50,093 bases of DNA. It comes from Lentibacillus salicampi (lineage in GTDB: Bacteria; Bacillota; Bacilli; Bacillales; Amphibacillaceae). The notes beneath the pieces are model-generated. The model did no database searches. It saw nothing but the letters and a program-made list of their open reading frames with translations, and was not told the DNA's origin. The stretch is taken from contig NZ_SRHY01000023.1 in assembly GCF_004565465.1 (NCBI RefSeq), forward strand, positions 1 through 50,093. The letters are read 5' to 3'. The position numbers were made by a program, and so were the translations under genes. How positions within the stretch are numbered: the stretch's first letter is position 1; every line of letters begins with the position of its first letter. Below are positions 1 through 8,004 of this stretch, piece after piece.

Positions 1-43
1 AATGATAGAAAAGTGGGTTTGCGACTATTGTTCAATAGGAAAA

Positions 44-108
44 ATTGCAATTGAACCTAAAAAACAGAACTGAAAAGATGTTCTGTTTTTTTCTGGCTCA
101 ACTGCAAT
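44..108. terminator. Bidirectional terminator inside a long imperfect inverted repeat
   Basis: AACAGAAC pairs with GTTCTGTT around a short loop and is flanked by A- and T-runs, so it can terminate in both directions; it would end the blaR1 transcript. The pairing extends outward (ATTGCA at 44-49 with TGCAAT at 103-108), giving a roughly 65-nt imperfect palindrome, longer than a simple terminator needs. Confidence 0.75.
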
Positions 109-115
109 TCTTTCC

Positions 116-1270
116 TTAATTATTATAGATATTGTATTGTTCCTCCTGCAAATCGTAAAGTACAAAGCTACCTTCATATCCACTGAAAAATGCGCTTAAA
201 TCCTCATACATTGTATGATTACTGTCGAAATCAATCCTGTCATCACCATAAGGCATTGCAGAAACAATTGGTATCTGACTCACGACAACCCCGACAAGAA
301 ATATAAAAATCAGGATGCTTTTCAGTTTTAGCAGCTTTGTTTCAGATCTAAAGGCTGCAATACGTTCAATCCGTTTTTTTAATTGTTTTTTTGAACTAGC
401 GATTTGGTTAACCATTGAGAAATGCCTTGGAAGATAGGATTTATCCGCAAACATAATAATCGTGTTTCCGTATGCTGCATGCTGGTATTGATCCAATGTA
501 TTTAGGACAGCACTGTCACACGCGATTTCTCGGTCCAACCGCATTTCCCTGAACGCCATCCAGATCAATGGATTAAACCAGTATAAAATCTGGAATAAGA
601 CGATCAGATAATTTGTGGCAATGTCTTTATATTTATAGTGATGTAATTCATGCAGCAAAATGTATTTTATTTCATCCATGGACAGCCACGTTTCAGCATG
701 ACTCGGCAAGACTATATAGGTTTTAAATATCCCGAACGTCAATGGTGATTTGATCAGTGGCGATTCTCCCAACACCAGTGGTCGTGATACATTCAGCAGT
801 TGTTTGCACTGTTCGAATAATGATAGAACCTCGCTATTCGTGAGCAGGATTATGGACTTTTTGATTTGTCGCAGTTTTATCCATGCGTGAATGGAGAGAG
901 CAATCATCACGAGCATGCCTGCAATCCATATGATGGTTAAAACGTGATTCAAAAATGTCAAATCAATTCGGTTAACGGATGTTGAAAAATCGTGCATCCA
1001 ATTTCCATTTTCCCATGATCTAGGGTTTTCGGTTGTGGTAACGGATGGTAACGGATTACTGTTTTGGTTCCCGTTCCACGTGAACTTATCTCCGAAGTTC
1101 AATAATTGGGTTGGAATATAAGGTAATAGTAAAGCGATTAGTAACAGGAACCAGAGATTATATTTCCATTTGGATGACAATTGGTTCTTAAAAATCTTTC
1201 GGATCAGCATGATAACGATGATCATGATAGAAGATATGAATATACTAACAGCCAGATGGAGGACAGACAT
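116..1270 (-). CDS. blaR1: BlaR1-like M56 metallopeptidase, truncated before the sensor domain
   Basis: BlaR1 is the membrane beta-lactam sensor and zinc protease that triggers loss of the BlaI repressor. This 384-residue protein has the N-terminal membrane segments, a HELHH zinc motif at about 207-211 and the downstream REIACD motif (247-252) of family M56. A last membrane segment is followed by GYEGSFVLYDL, normally the start of the extracellular penicillin-binding sensor, but the frame stops about 20 residues later. Full BlaR1 is near 590 residues, so the whole sensor with its acylated serine is missing. An AAGGAG site lies just before ATG. It follows the beta-lactamase gene on the same strand but a terminator separates them, and no blaI is in the window. 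It may be inert or may answer another signal. Confidence 0.85.
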   Translation of the reverse strand: MSVLHLAVSIFISSIMIIVIMLIRKIFKNQLSSKWKYNLWFLLLIALLLPYIPTQLLNFGDKFTWNGNQNSNPLPSVTTTENPRSWENGNWMHDFSTSVNRIDLTFLNHVLTIIWIAGMLVMIALSIHAWIKLRQIKKSIILLTNSEVLSLFEQCKQLLNVSRPLVLGESPLIKSPLTFGIFKTYIVLPSHAETWLSMDEIKYILLHELHHYKYKDIATNYLIVLFQILYWFNPLIWMAFREMRLDREIACDSAVLNTLDQYQHAAYGNTIIMFADKSYLPRHFSMVNQIASSKKQLKKRIERIAAFRSETKLLKLKSILIFIFLVGVVVSQIPIVSAMPYGDDRIDFDSNHTMYEDLSAFFSGYEGSFVLYDLQEEQYNIYNN

Positions 1271-1356
1271 TTCTTTATCTCCTTAATCGCGAAGCTATTT
1301 CTCAAAGTACCTTTATTTTACCACTCGCGTCCATTTTGTCGCCATGGAAAGAAATG

Positions 1357-1405
1357 CAAAAAAAGAAGGGTCACACATGCCGTCCCTGACTGACATGTGT
1401 GATCC
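1357..1405 (-). terminator. Rho-independent terminator of the beta-lactamase gene
   Basis: A 12-bp stem (arms 1368-1379 and 1394-1405, one G-T wobble) is followed on the minus strand by TTCTTTTTTT. It lies immediately after the bla stop codon and separates bla from blaR1. Confidence 0.85.
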
Positions 1406-1413
1406 GGATTTTC

Positions 1414-2343
1414 TTATTTAAAAGCGTTCAGTGTGATTTCGGCAGCCTTTGCAATCAGTGAATCATCATATTCGGCATCCTCTGTATCGTGCCGGGACAT
1501 AATTGCAATGACGATTGGTTCTTTTTTCGGGGGCCATACAATGGCAATGTCATTTCTTGTTCCGTAGGTTCCGGCTCCGCTTTTATCAACAACTGTCCAC
1601 TTTTCAGGTGCGCCTGCACGTATTAATGGATCTCCTGATTCATTGCCTGTCATCCAGTCGATAAGCAATTCACGCTTATCATCTGGCAGAAAGTCACTAA
1701 GGGCGATCTTCTTCAGATTGGTGGCCATAGCTCTCGGTGTGCTTGTATCACGATTATTCCCCGGTGTGAATTCATTCAATTCGGTTTCGTATCGTTCAGG
1801 ATGGGTAACGTCATCGCCAATGTCACGTAAGGCTTGCTCAAATTTATCAGGACCTCCAATCGCCTCAAGTAGAAGATTCCCCGCAGTGTTGTCACTTTTC
1901 CGGATGGCTGCTTCACTTATTTCCAACAGCGTCAATCCGGTATCCACATGTTTTTCAGTAACCGGAGAATAAGTAACCAAATCATTATTGGTGTACGTAA
2001 CGACTTTTTCAAGATCTTCTATGTTGTTTTGCTTAAGCAAGATTGATGCAGCCAAAGGTTTGAAGGTGGATGAATAGGCAAAACGTTCATTCGGTCGGTA
2101 TTCGATGGTTTGACTCGTCCCTGTATCCATTGCATAGACACCGAGTTGGGCATCAAACTCATTTTCAAGCTGTAGAAACTTTTCATCCTTATTGATCGTT
2201 TGCTTTGATTCATTCTCCTTGTCGGATGATGTATCTGTCTTATTATCTGCATTTCCGCATGCGGTAAGTATTGTTAGTAACAGCAGCGTTATGGACAGTG
2301 TAAACAGGTGCATACCGATTTTGTATGGGCTTGTTTTTCTCAT
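1414..2343 (-). CDS. Class A beta-lactamase, lipoprotein type
   Basis: Secreted serine beta-lactamase that hydrolyses penicillins and related drugs outside the membrane. The 309-residue protein starts with a hydrophobic signal and a lipobox ending LTAC (Cys29), so it should be lipid-anchored. All class A motifs are present: STFK at 92-95, SDN at 150-152, ETELN at about 186-190 (general base Glu) and KSG at 254-256. Length is normal and no defect is visible. The ATG has GAGAAGG upstream. The promoter carries two BlaI-type dyads, so expression should be inducible through BlaI/BlaR1. The neighbouring BlaR1 is truncated and blaI is not in the window, so control may be altered. The substrate profile cannot be read from sequence alone. 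Confidence 0.95.
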   Translation of the reverse strand: MRKTSPYKIGMHLFTLSITLLLLTILTACGNADNKTDTSSDKENESKQTINKDEKFLQLENEFDAQLGVYAMDTGTSQTIEYRPNERFAYSSTFKPLAASILLKQNNIEDLEKVVTYTNNDLVTYSPVTEKHVDTGLTLLEISEAAIRKSDNTAGNLLLEAIGGPDKFEQALRDIGDDVTHPERYETELNEFTPGNNRDTSTPRAMATNLKKIALSDFLPDDKRELLIDWMTGNESGDPLIRAGAPEKWTVVDKSGAGTYGTRNDIAIVWPPKKEPIVIAIMSRHDTEDAEYDDSLIAKAAEITLNAFK

Positions 2344-2393
2344 ATTGGTACCTTCTCTCTATTAGATTGAATTGCTCATATTTGTTACTCCAT

Positions 2394-2417
2394 TTACCAA
2401 CCGTTATTTGAAAGCAT
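2394..2417 (-). CDS. Possible 7-residue leader peptide upstream of bla
   Basis: The bla leader carries a near-perfect AAGGAGG, six bases before an ATG that opens MLSNNGW and stops. The strong site is about 75 nt from the bla ATG, which has its own weaker site. It may be a translated leader or the remnant of an earlier start region. No attenuator structure was identified. Confidence 0.3.
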   Translation of the reverse strand: MLSNNGW

Positions 2418-2442
2418 TTTAAACCTCCTTATTAACTCCACG

Positions 2443-2488
2443 ACTACAACTGTAGTCCAATACTACAGTTGTAGTCTATAAATGTCAA
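2443..2488 (-). promoter_or_regulatory. bla promoter with two BlaI/MecI-type operators
   Basis: On the minus strand a -35 TTGACA (2483-2488) and a -10 TAGTAT (2460-2465) are separated by exactly 17 bp. Two 14-bp dyads of the ACTACA-N2-TGTAGT type cover 2462-2475 (inside the promoter) and 2443-2456 (just downstream), with centres 19 bp apart. This is the standard BlaI operator arrangement. Confidence 0.88.
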
Positions 2489-2788
2489 GCCAAAATTTAA
2501 AAGTAGTTTGACACAATCTTGAAGTGTTTTTCTGTGAAAGTGGAGAATGATGTGTGTAAGTATGTCATAATGGAATAGGAAAAGGTATCGATTACAAAGA
2601 TGAGGGCGGGTGGGGATTATGGAAACATACTTCCAAAAAATAACAGAGGGTTTGTACGGGTTTTTACCTTGGGATGAGTCCCTGCCCATCTGATGGTAGC
2701 CAAGTTACTGTTAAAGAAGTCTTGAGAGTTAAGCAAACGGGCGCGATTGTGGAGGAGGAAAAATAAATTATAACATTTATAACGATTT
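2489..2788. other. Intergenic stretch with no convincing gene
   Basis: No family was recognised. Two short plus-strand frames (METYFQKITEGLYGFL... from 2618, and a frame ending QTGAIVEEEK near 2776) run into the terminator at 2789-2820. They look like fragments of a lost gene but cannot be assigned. Confidence 0.4.
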
Positions 2789-2820
2789 AAAAACGCTCAG
2801 ATATATTCTGAGCGTTTTTG
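2789..2820. terminator. Bidirectional rho-independent terminator
   Basis: The stem AAAACGCTCAGA pairs with TCTGAGCGTTTT around a 5-nt loop, with a T-run after it on the plus strand and T-rich sequence on the other strand. It lies downstream of the LtaS remnant. Confidence 0.85.
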
Positions 2821-2942
2821 TTTGCTATTTATATTGTTAATTTACAAGTGAAAAGAATACCAGTTAATGTGGTTTCACTTTGGTATTAGCTTTATTCTCT
2901 CTTGGAACTGAACCCGTTACGTCTTCAGTGGAGGCTTTTTCA

Positions 2943-3302
2943 TTAATTATTTTCGTCCTCTTCTTCAGACTTTCCATACTGGTAATCACCCGGGTCAACT
3001 GGCTCCCAGTCCTCATTAGGTTCATAGAAACGCAGCAGGTCACCATTCAGCACTTCATCATTCAGACTAAGTTCGTAATGGACCTGTTCCTTCCGTTCCT
3101 TCATTTTGTCCGTCGGTTCTTCCATGACTTCCCCTGTATCATTATCATAAAATTTCCCTTTGACATAACTGTAGTCCTCCGTCATGAAGCCACCGTCACG
3201 GAAAGCCACATGATTCTGATTTATATCTATTCGTGTCAGCTGTTCATATTCCCTTAAATCCGGCAATTTTGGCCCAATAGTATGCAGGGAATTTATAATC
3301 AA
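2943..3302 (-). pseudogene. Remnant of a duplicated LtaS gene (C-terminal tail only)
   Basis: About 80 residues match the C-terminal tail of the intact lipoteichoic acid synthase at 5163-7142: FRDGGFMTEDYSYV here against FRNGSFMTKDYSYV there, then KMKERKEQVHYELSLND in both, and endings rich in Glu, Asp and Asn. The membrane and sulfatase domains are gone. Sequence at about 3285-3400 still matches the region upstream of the intact gene, so most of the coding sequence was deleted while both flanks remained. Not functional as a synthase. Confidence 0.85.
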
Positions 3303-3469
3303 AGTTTATTCTACACCTGAAACGCCATTTTGTTAAGATCTAATTTTATGGGAATTTAAACTAAGGTCTTTTATACTGGATTACACATTCCTTTTTACAA
3401 AAATTTAACTATAAAGCAGGTAAAAAAATCCTGTAAAAGAAAAAATGCGGGGTGGAAAAAATTAAATAA

Positions 3470-3628
3470 ATAAACATATTGTATTTTTCGATGCTGGAAT
3501 GACCATTATGCCATACAGTGAAGGCGGTACTGAAAAGACTGGAATGACGCCATTCTTTGGTACCCTGTCCATGAAGTAAGTGATTCAATTAAAGAGCAGG
3601 TTAACCCCTATAAAAATATGTATGAAAA
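3470..3628 (+). pseudogene. Degenerate copy of the DCC (DUF393) oxidoreductase-like gene
   Basis: The DNA is clearly related to the start of the intact DCC gene at 7428-7590 (shared stretches include ACATATTGTATTTTTCGATG and TATAAAAATATGTATG-like sequence). The start codon is mutated, small indels shift the frame, and the CPLC motif region now reads differently. It lies in the same position relative to the LtaS remnant as the intact gene does to ltaS, so the two relics are one decayed copy of a two-gene module. Confidence 0.8.
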
Positions 3629-3635
3629 ATGCCTG

Positions 3636-4666
3636 TCACACGACACCATTTTCTAAAATTGAAAACGTTTTTCTGCTGCAATTAATCTCTGCCATCACGC
3701 CATATGGCAATACTATTTTTGGCTTCGTATGACCGAAATTCAAGTTGTAAAGAACCGGTAAGTCTTCCAAATGGTTTTCTTTCATCACCTGCTGAATGAC
3801 TTCTTTATACGCTTCATAATACGCCTCGTTCTCCGGTTTGCCAAAAATCATACCATTTGCTTTTTGCAGAATACCCTGGACAGCATAGTTGCGCAGCCAG
3901 GATTGAATGAGCTCAGGATCCAGATCATCCCCCGCTATTTCAAAGAATAGAATGCTGTCTTCCCAGTATCCAGGTTCAGGCCAAATATTTGTACCTTTTG
4001 CGGTCTCCAGCACATTGAGACACCCACCCATCAATCTGCCCTGCACAACGTCCGAACCTTGAAGTAATTCATAGCCGGCATTCGGCTGCATCCTGTATCG
4101 CTCGTTCTTATCCCGCTCATCCCATTCCAGAATATCACCTGCCCATTCGTTGGACGGACGAATCTCACCAATCGTTTCATTCAAAAAGAGCGCACGCTTC
4201 ACCATATCAATCGTATAAGCATCCATCTCAACGTTTTCGGCAAAATCCGTCAAAATGTTCGGCCCATAATAAGAGGAAATCCCCGTCCTATGACAAATCA
4301 AATGAAGGATCGTTATGTCGGAATAACCCATGAATATTTTCGGGTTTTCACGTATAACCTTGAAATCGATGTATCGCAGTAATTGAATAGCATCTTTGCC
4401 GCCAACATTTGCAATAATCCCTTTAATACTTGGATCCTTAAATGCTGTCATCAAATCCTCTGCACGTGCTTGTGGATTTTTATAAAGATAATCGGTTCCC
4501 TGCAAGCTATTCGGCATCGGAACGGCCTCAAGACCAAAAACCGATCTCAATCGCTCGATACCTTGTTCATAGCGCCACCTCGCAAGCGAATCTCCAGCCT
4601 CTCCCGAAGAAGGACTTACGGTTGCAACTTTATCACCTGGCTGTATTTATTTGGTTTTGTTAACAA
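3636..4666 (-). pseudogene. S66 family peptidase (LD-carboxypeptidase / MccF-like), 5' frameshift
   Basis: Family S66 enzymes are cytoplasmic serine peptidases that trim murein tetrapeptides or inactivate microcin C-like compounds. The main frame (3636 to about 4645) has the nucleophile context MGYSDIT and a late FGHTKPK histidine, and is otherwise full length. Its upstream continuation reads GDKVATVSPSSGEAGDSLARW, the normal S66 N-terminus. The first codons (LLTKPNK, TTG start at 4666 with AAAGGTGG before it) are in another frame. One base seems to be missing near 4646-4650. No ATG lies in the main frame near the expected start. Either it is a recent pseudogene or there is a sequencing error; the rest is intact enough for both. 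Confidence 0.75.
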
Positions 4667-4784
4667 TTGCATCCACCTTTCCGTACATATCTGAAATTCA
4701 CCTGCAACCTTATATTATCATAACTCCCAGGATGCTGGCTCTTTATGCATCCAGCGTTCCCGGAATGTATAACGAGAAAACACC

Positions 4785-5100
4785 GTAGAGTATGAGGAGG
4801 ATTTCCACCCTCCGGCCTCTCCTCAAACCGGACGTGCAGCTTTCCAGCATCCGGCTTTCACTTTGTCCTTGAATTTTCAGACCCTTTCGTTTGGAAGTAC
4901 CATATATTCCTTCCAAAAGTCAAAGCCCAGGGCGGGTCACCCAACACCGCCGCCAGCTCCGGTTCACATATTGTTCCGTGCTGGACTTTGCCTGCAGACC
5001 TTTAAAATTCCCCTTCACAAAGGAACCTCCGTCAATCCTGCCCCTCAGCGCGAGAACCTTGCTTCGGTTGCGACACTTAAAAGGAAAAAATGATCGTGTG
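4785..5100 (-). mobile_element. Group II intron 3' fragment (domains V and VI)
   Basis: On the minus strand a 34-nt hairpin at 4825-4858 has the features of group II intron domain V: an AGC near the 5' side, a GAAA tetraloop at positions 15-18, and outer arms AGCCGGA / TCCGGTT. A second stem-loop (4790-4824) and an ending ATACTCTAC, typical of domain VI and the intron 3' end, follow. No reverse transcriptase is present. The upstream limit (about 5100) is uncertain, since 4870-5140 shows no recognisable coding sequence. It is not mobile by itself. Confidence 0.75.
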
Positions 5101-5141
5101 GATTTGAACCACCTGGATGTACCACAGTGGAGCACACAGAA

Positions 5142-5164
5142 AACCTCCACGTGGAGTGGAGGTT
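5142..5164 (-). terminator. Terminator of ltaS
   Basis: A perfect 9-bp stem, AACCTCCAC with GTGGAGGTT, has a 5-nt loop and is followed on the minus strand by TTTTCTG. It starts at the ltaS stop codon. Confidence 0.75.
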
Positions 5165-7142
5165 ATGATTCATGATCCTTATTCTCATTATCTTCATCTT
5201 CATTGGTTTTTCCATACTGATAGTCGCTGGGATCAATAGGTTCCCAGTTCTTATTAGGCTCATGGAACCGAAGCAAGTCGCCATGAAGCACTTGATCATT
5301 TAGACTCAATTCATAATGAACCTGTTCCTTGCGTTCCTTCATCTTTGCCGTCGGTTCTTCAATGACTTCGCCTGTCTCATTATCATAGAAGTTACCTTCA
5401 ACATAGCTGTAATCCTTTGTCATAAAGCTGCCGTTCCGGAACGGCACAAAGCCCTTATGCCCCTCGGAAAACATATCAGTACCAAATTGAATATAATCTT
5501 TGGCGTTGATTCCCAACAAATGTAGCAGCGTTGGCATGACATCAGCCTGACCGGAAAATTCATGATTGATACCTTGGCCTTCCATACCTGGCACGCGAAT
5601 CATATACGGAACGCGCTGTAAATTGGCATCTTCCAGTGGTGTGATTTCCTCACCCATGATGTCACCCATGGCTTTATTATGGTTTTCCGAAATGCCATAG
5701 TGGTCACCGTAAATCATGATGACCGAATCCTCATACAAGCCCTTTTCCTTCAGGTCATCGAAAAATTGCTTCAGCGCCTCATCCAGATAGCGGGCAGTCT
5801 GGAAATAGCGGTCTACAGTGCCATCGCCGGTATTGGCAGGTTCAATTGATTCTTCTCCTTCATCCAATACAAACGGATAATGGTGCGTCAATGTCATCAT
5901 ATGCGCATAGAACGGTCCATCATTTTTGTCCAAATCCTCAAGCAATGGCATCGACTGCTCAAGGAATGGCTTATCCTTCAAACCATAGTTGATGACTTTA
6001 TCCTCGCTCATGTCGTAATACTCGTCATCATAAAACTTATCTATACCTAATTGCTTATAAATATTATCCCGATTCCAGAATGAGCCCTCATCGCCATGGA
6101 ACACGGCACTTGTATAGTCCTGTCTCTGACCGATAATGCCCGGTAGTGCCTGATACGTATTCGCTCCTTTCGTGACGAATGCTGCCCCTTGAGGCGTGCC
6201 GTACAATGAATTATCCATCAGCAATTCTCCATCGGCGGTTTTTCCTTGCCCTGTCTGATGGAAGAAGTTATCAAAGTACGTAAAATCCTGGCTCTCATCA
6301 TGAACAAGTGAATTCAAGAATGGCGTTACTTCTTTTCCGTGCAATTTATAATCAATCAAAAATGACTGGAAAGACTCCAAATGAATTTTGATAATGTTTT
6401 TGCCTTCTGCCTTGCCAAAATACTCAGGGTTCGGCTCAGCATATTTTTTGTCGGTATAGCTTTCCACTTCCATTATATCTTCACTTGAAGCCATCGAACG
6501 CTTGGCGCTCACTTCAACGGCCTGCACGGTATTCAGCGCGGCAAAATTGGGCAAACCAAGATATTTGACAATATAATTGTTGTCAAAAACGCGCTCCAGC
6601 AGCTGCGGACGGTCAATCTGGGCCAACCCTAGATTAACACCAAACACGAGTATACCGGCTACCATTACAGATGCAGGTTTTTTAAATTTAAAGCATGCCG
6701 GGGACCAGCTGGCCTTCCGTTTGAAGTACAGAACAGTCAGGATAACAAGGTCCAGGGCATACAAGAAATCATGCCCTTCAGCTAATCCAAAAAAGCTTTT
6801 TCCGATACTGCCGGCATTGTCAGTTTGCATCAGTGTCTGAACGGTAATGAAGCTATTAAACTCCCGGTAAAAAATAACGTTAGCGTACATAAACAACGTC
6901 AATAAAGAATCAATAATCAGTAGCGTAATGCCGAAACGCTTCCCTTTGAAAAATAATGCCAAACCAAGCAAAATCAATCCCGAACTCAAAGGATTGATGA
7001 ACAGCAAAAAGTGCTGCATCAGATTACTGACTCCTAAATCAAATTCTGATATATATATAATATACGTTTTCATCCAAAAAAGGATTAATGCTAACAGGAA
7101 AAATCCCATTTTAGCAGATTTTAAGTTTTTTAGTTTTTCCAT
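5163..7142 (-). CDS. ltaS: Lipoteichoic acid synthase (polyglycerolphosphate polymerase)
   Basis: LtaS transfers glycerolphosphate from phosphatidylglycerol to build the lipoteichoic acid chain on the outer membrane face. About five N-terminal membrane segments (residues 10-185) precede an extracellular sulfatase-fold domain. The Mn-binding Glu (IHLESF, about 256), the catalytic Thr in GQGKTADGEL (about 302) and the metal ligands in YGDHYG are present. The tail is rich in Glu, Asp and Asn, as in halotolerant species. I use the ATG at 7142: GGAG lies eight bases before it, whereas the GTG at 7151 overlaps that site. A DCC-family gene is divergent upstream. A decayed copy of this pair is at 2.9-3.6 kb. 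Bacilli often have several LtaS paralogues, so which one this is cannot be said. Confidence 0.93.
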   Translation of the reverse strand: MEKLKNLKSAKMGFFLLALILFWMKTYIIYISEFDLGVSNLMQHFLLFINPLSSGLILLGLALFFKGKRFGITLLIIDSLLTLFMYANVIFYREFNSFITVQTLMQTDNAGSIGKSFFGLAEGHDFLYALDLVILTVLYFKRKASWSPACFKFKKPASVMVAGILVFGVNLGLAQIDRPQLLERVFDNNYIVKYLGLPNFAALNTVQAVEVSAKRSMASSEDIMEVESYTDKKYAEPNPEYFGKAEGKNIIKIHLESFQSFLIDYKLHGKEVTPFLNSLVHDESQDFTYFDNFFHQTGQGKTADGELLMDNSLYGTPQGAAFVTKGANTYQALPGIIGQRQDYTSAVFHGDEGSFWNRDNIYKQLGIDKFYDDEYYDMSEDKVINYGLKDKPFLEQSMPLLEDLDKNDGPFYAHMMTLTHHYPFVLDEGEESIEPANTGDGTVDRYFQTARYLDEALKQFFDDLKEKGLYEDSVIMIYGDHYGISENHNKAMGDIMGEEITPLEDANLQRVPYMIRVPGMEGQGINHEFSGQADVMPTLLHLLGINAKDYIQFGTDMFSEGHKGFVPFRNGSFMTKDYSYVEGNFYDNETGEVIEEPTAKMKERKEQVHYELSLNDQVLHGDLLRFHEPNKNWEPIDPSDYQYGKTNEDEDNENKDHES

Positions 7143-7427
7143 TTTTATCACTCCATGTTTCTTCCATTGGTGATGATTTTTTTACTCGCATCCGTTGTTC
7201 GTATTTCTTTTAATTCAGAGAGGATAAGTTTAACCCTGTCATGAACAGGGAATTATTAATCGACGTCTATTCTACACCTGTTATGCCATTTTGTTAAGAC
7301 CCAATTTAATGGTAAATTTAAACTAAGTTCATTTATACGTGTTTTACATACCCTTTATGCAGAATTTTAAACCATAAAGCGGTTTAAAATAGATAAAAAG
7401 ATCGTTTATAGTAAGGAGAAAGAACAC

Positions 7428-7796
7428 ATGAATAAACATATTGTATTTTTCGATGCCGAATGCCCTTTATGCCGCACAGTAAAGCTGGTACTGAAGAAAC
7501 TGGACTGGAGGAATGCTATTTTATGGTATCCTGTCCAGGAGGTCAATGAATCGATAAAAGAGAGAGTTAATGGCTATAAAAATATGTACGATGAGATCTA
7601 TATGTATACAAACGAGAAACAGATGCTGACAGGATTTTATACAGTGCGCAGAATCCTTGCTTCACTTCCTGTCACCACCCCGCTTGCACTATTACTTTAT
7701 CTTCCATTTGCCGAAAACATTGGAGAACCGGCGTATCGATTTATTTCAATACGCCGGTATAAGTGGTTTGGAAGAGTGCCGTATAATAAATCATGA
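7428..7796 (+). CDS. DCC family (DUF393) thiol-disulfide oxidoreductase-like protein
   Basis: Small 122-residue protein opening MNKHIVFFDAECPLCRTVK. The D-x-x-CPLC signature near residues 9-15 defines the DCC family, which resembles thioredoxin-fold oxidoreductases, although activity is not firmly established for most members. A good AAGGAGA site precedes the ATG. It is divergent from ltaS with about 285 bp between, and no partner gene is co-directional. The decayed copy at 3.5 kb shows this gene was once duplicated together with the ltaS tail. Its physiological role is unknown. Confidence 0.85.
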   Translation: MNKHIVFFDAECPLCRTVKLVLKKLDWRNAILWYPVQEVNESIKERVNGYKNMYDEIYMYTNEKQMLTGFYTVRRILASLPVTTPLALLLYLPFAENIGEPAYRFISIRRYKWFGRVPYNKS

Positions 7797-8004
7797 AACG
7801 ACACCTGGAGGCAATTTTTTGTGACCGGACAAGCTGGACTCCTATCATTTCAAGCTGATGGTCCCACGCAAAAGCCTCTGAAATTACTGTTCATGGCTTC
7901 CACACTTCAACGATTACAATAAGATAGTTTGGTGGTTGGTAAATGAATATGACACATGTGTTAATATGGAAAAAAGGCATATACTACTTTTGAGGTGATA
8001 ACAT

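Noticed and set aside
2444..2689. 81-residue minus-strand frame upstream of bla
   Set aside because: Runs through the bla promoter and operators and has no ribosome binding site or recognisable family.
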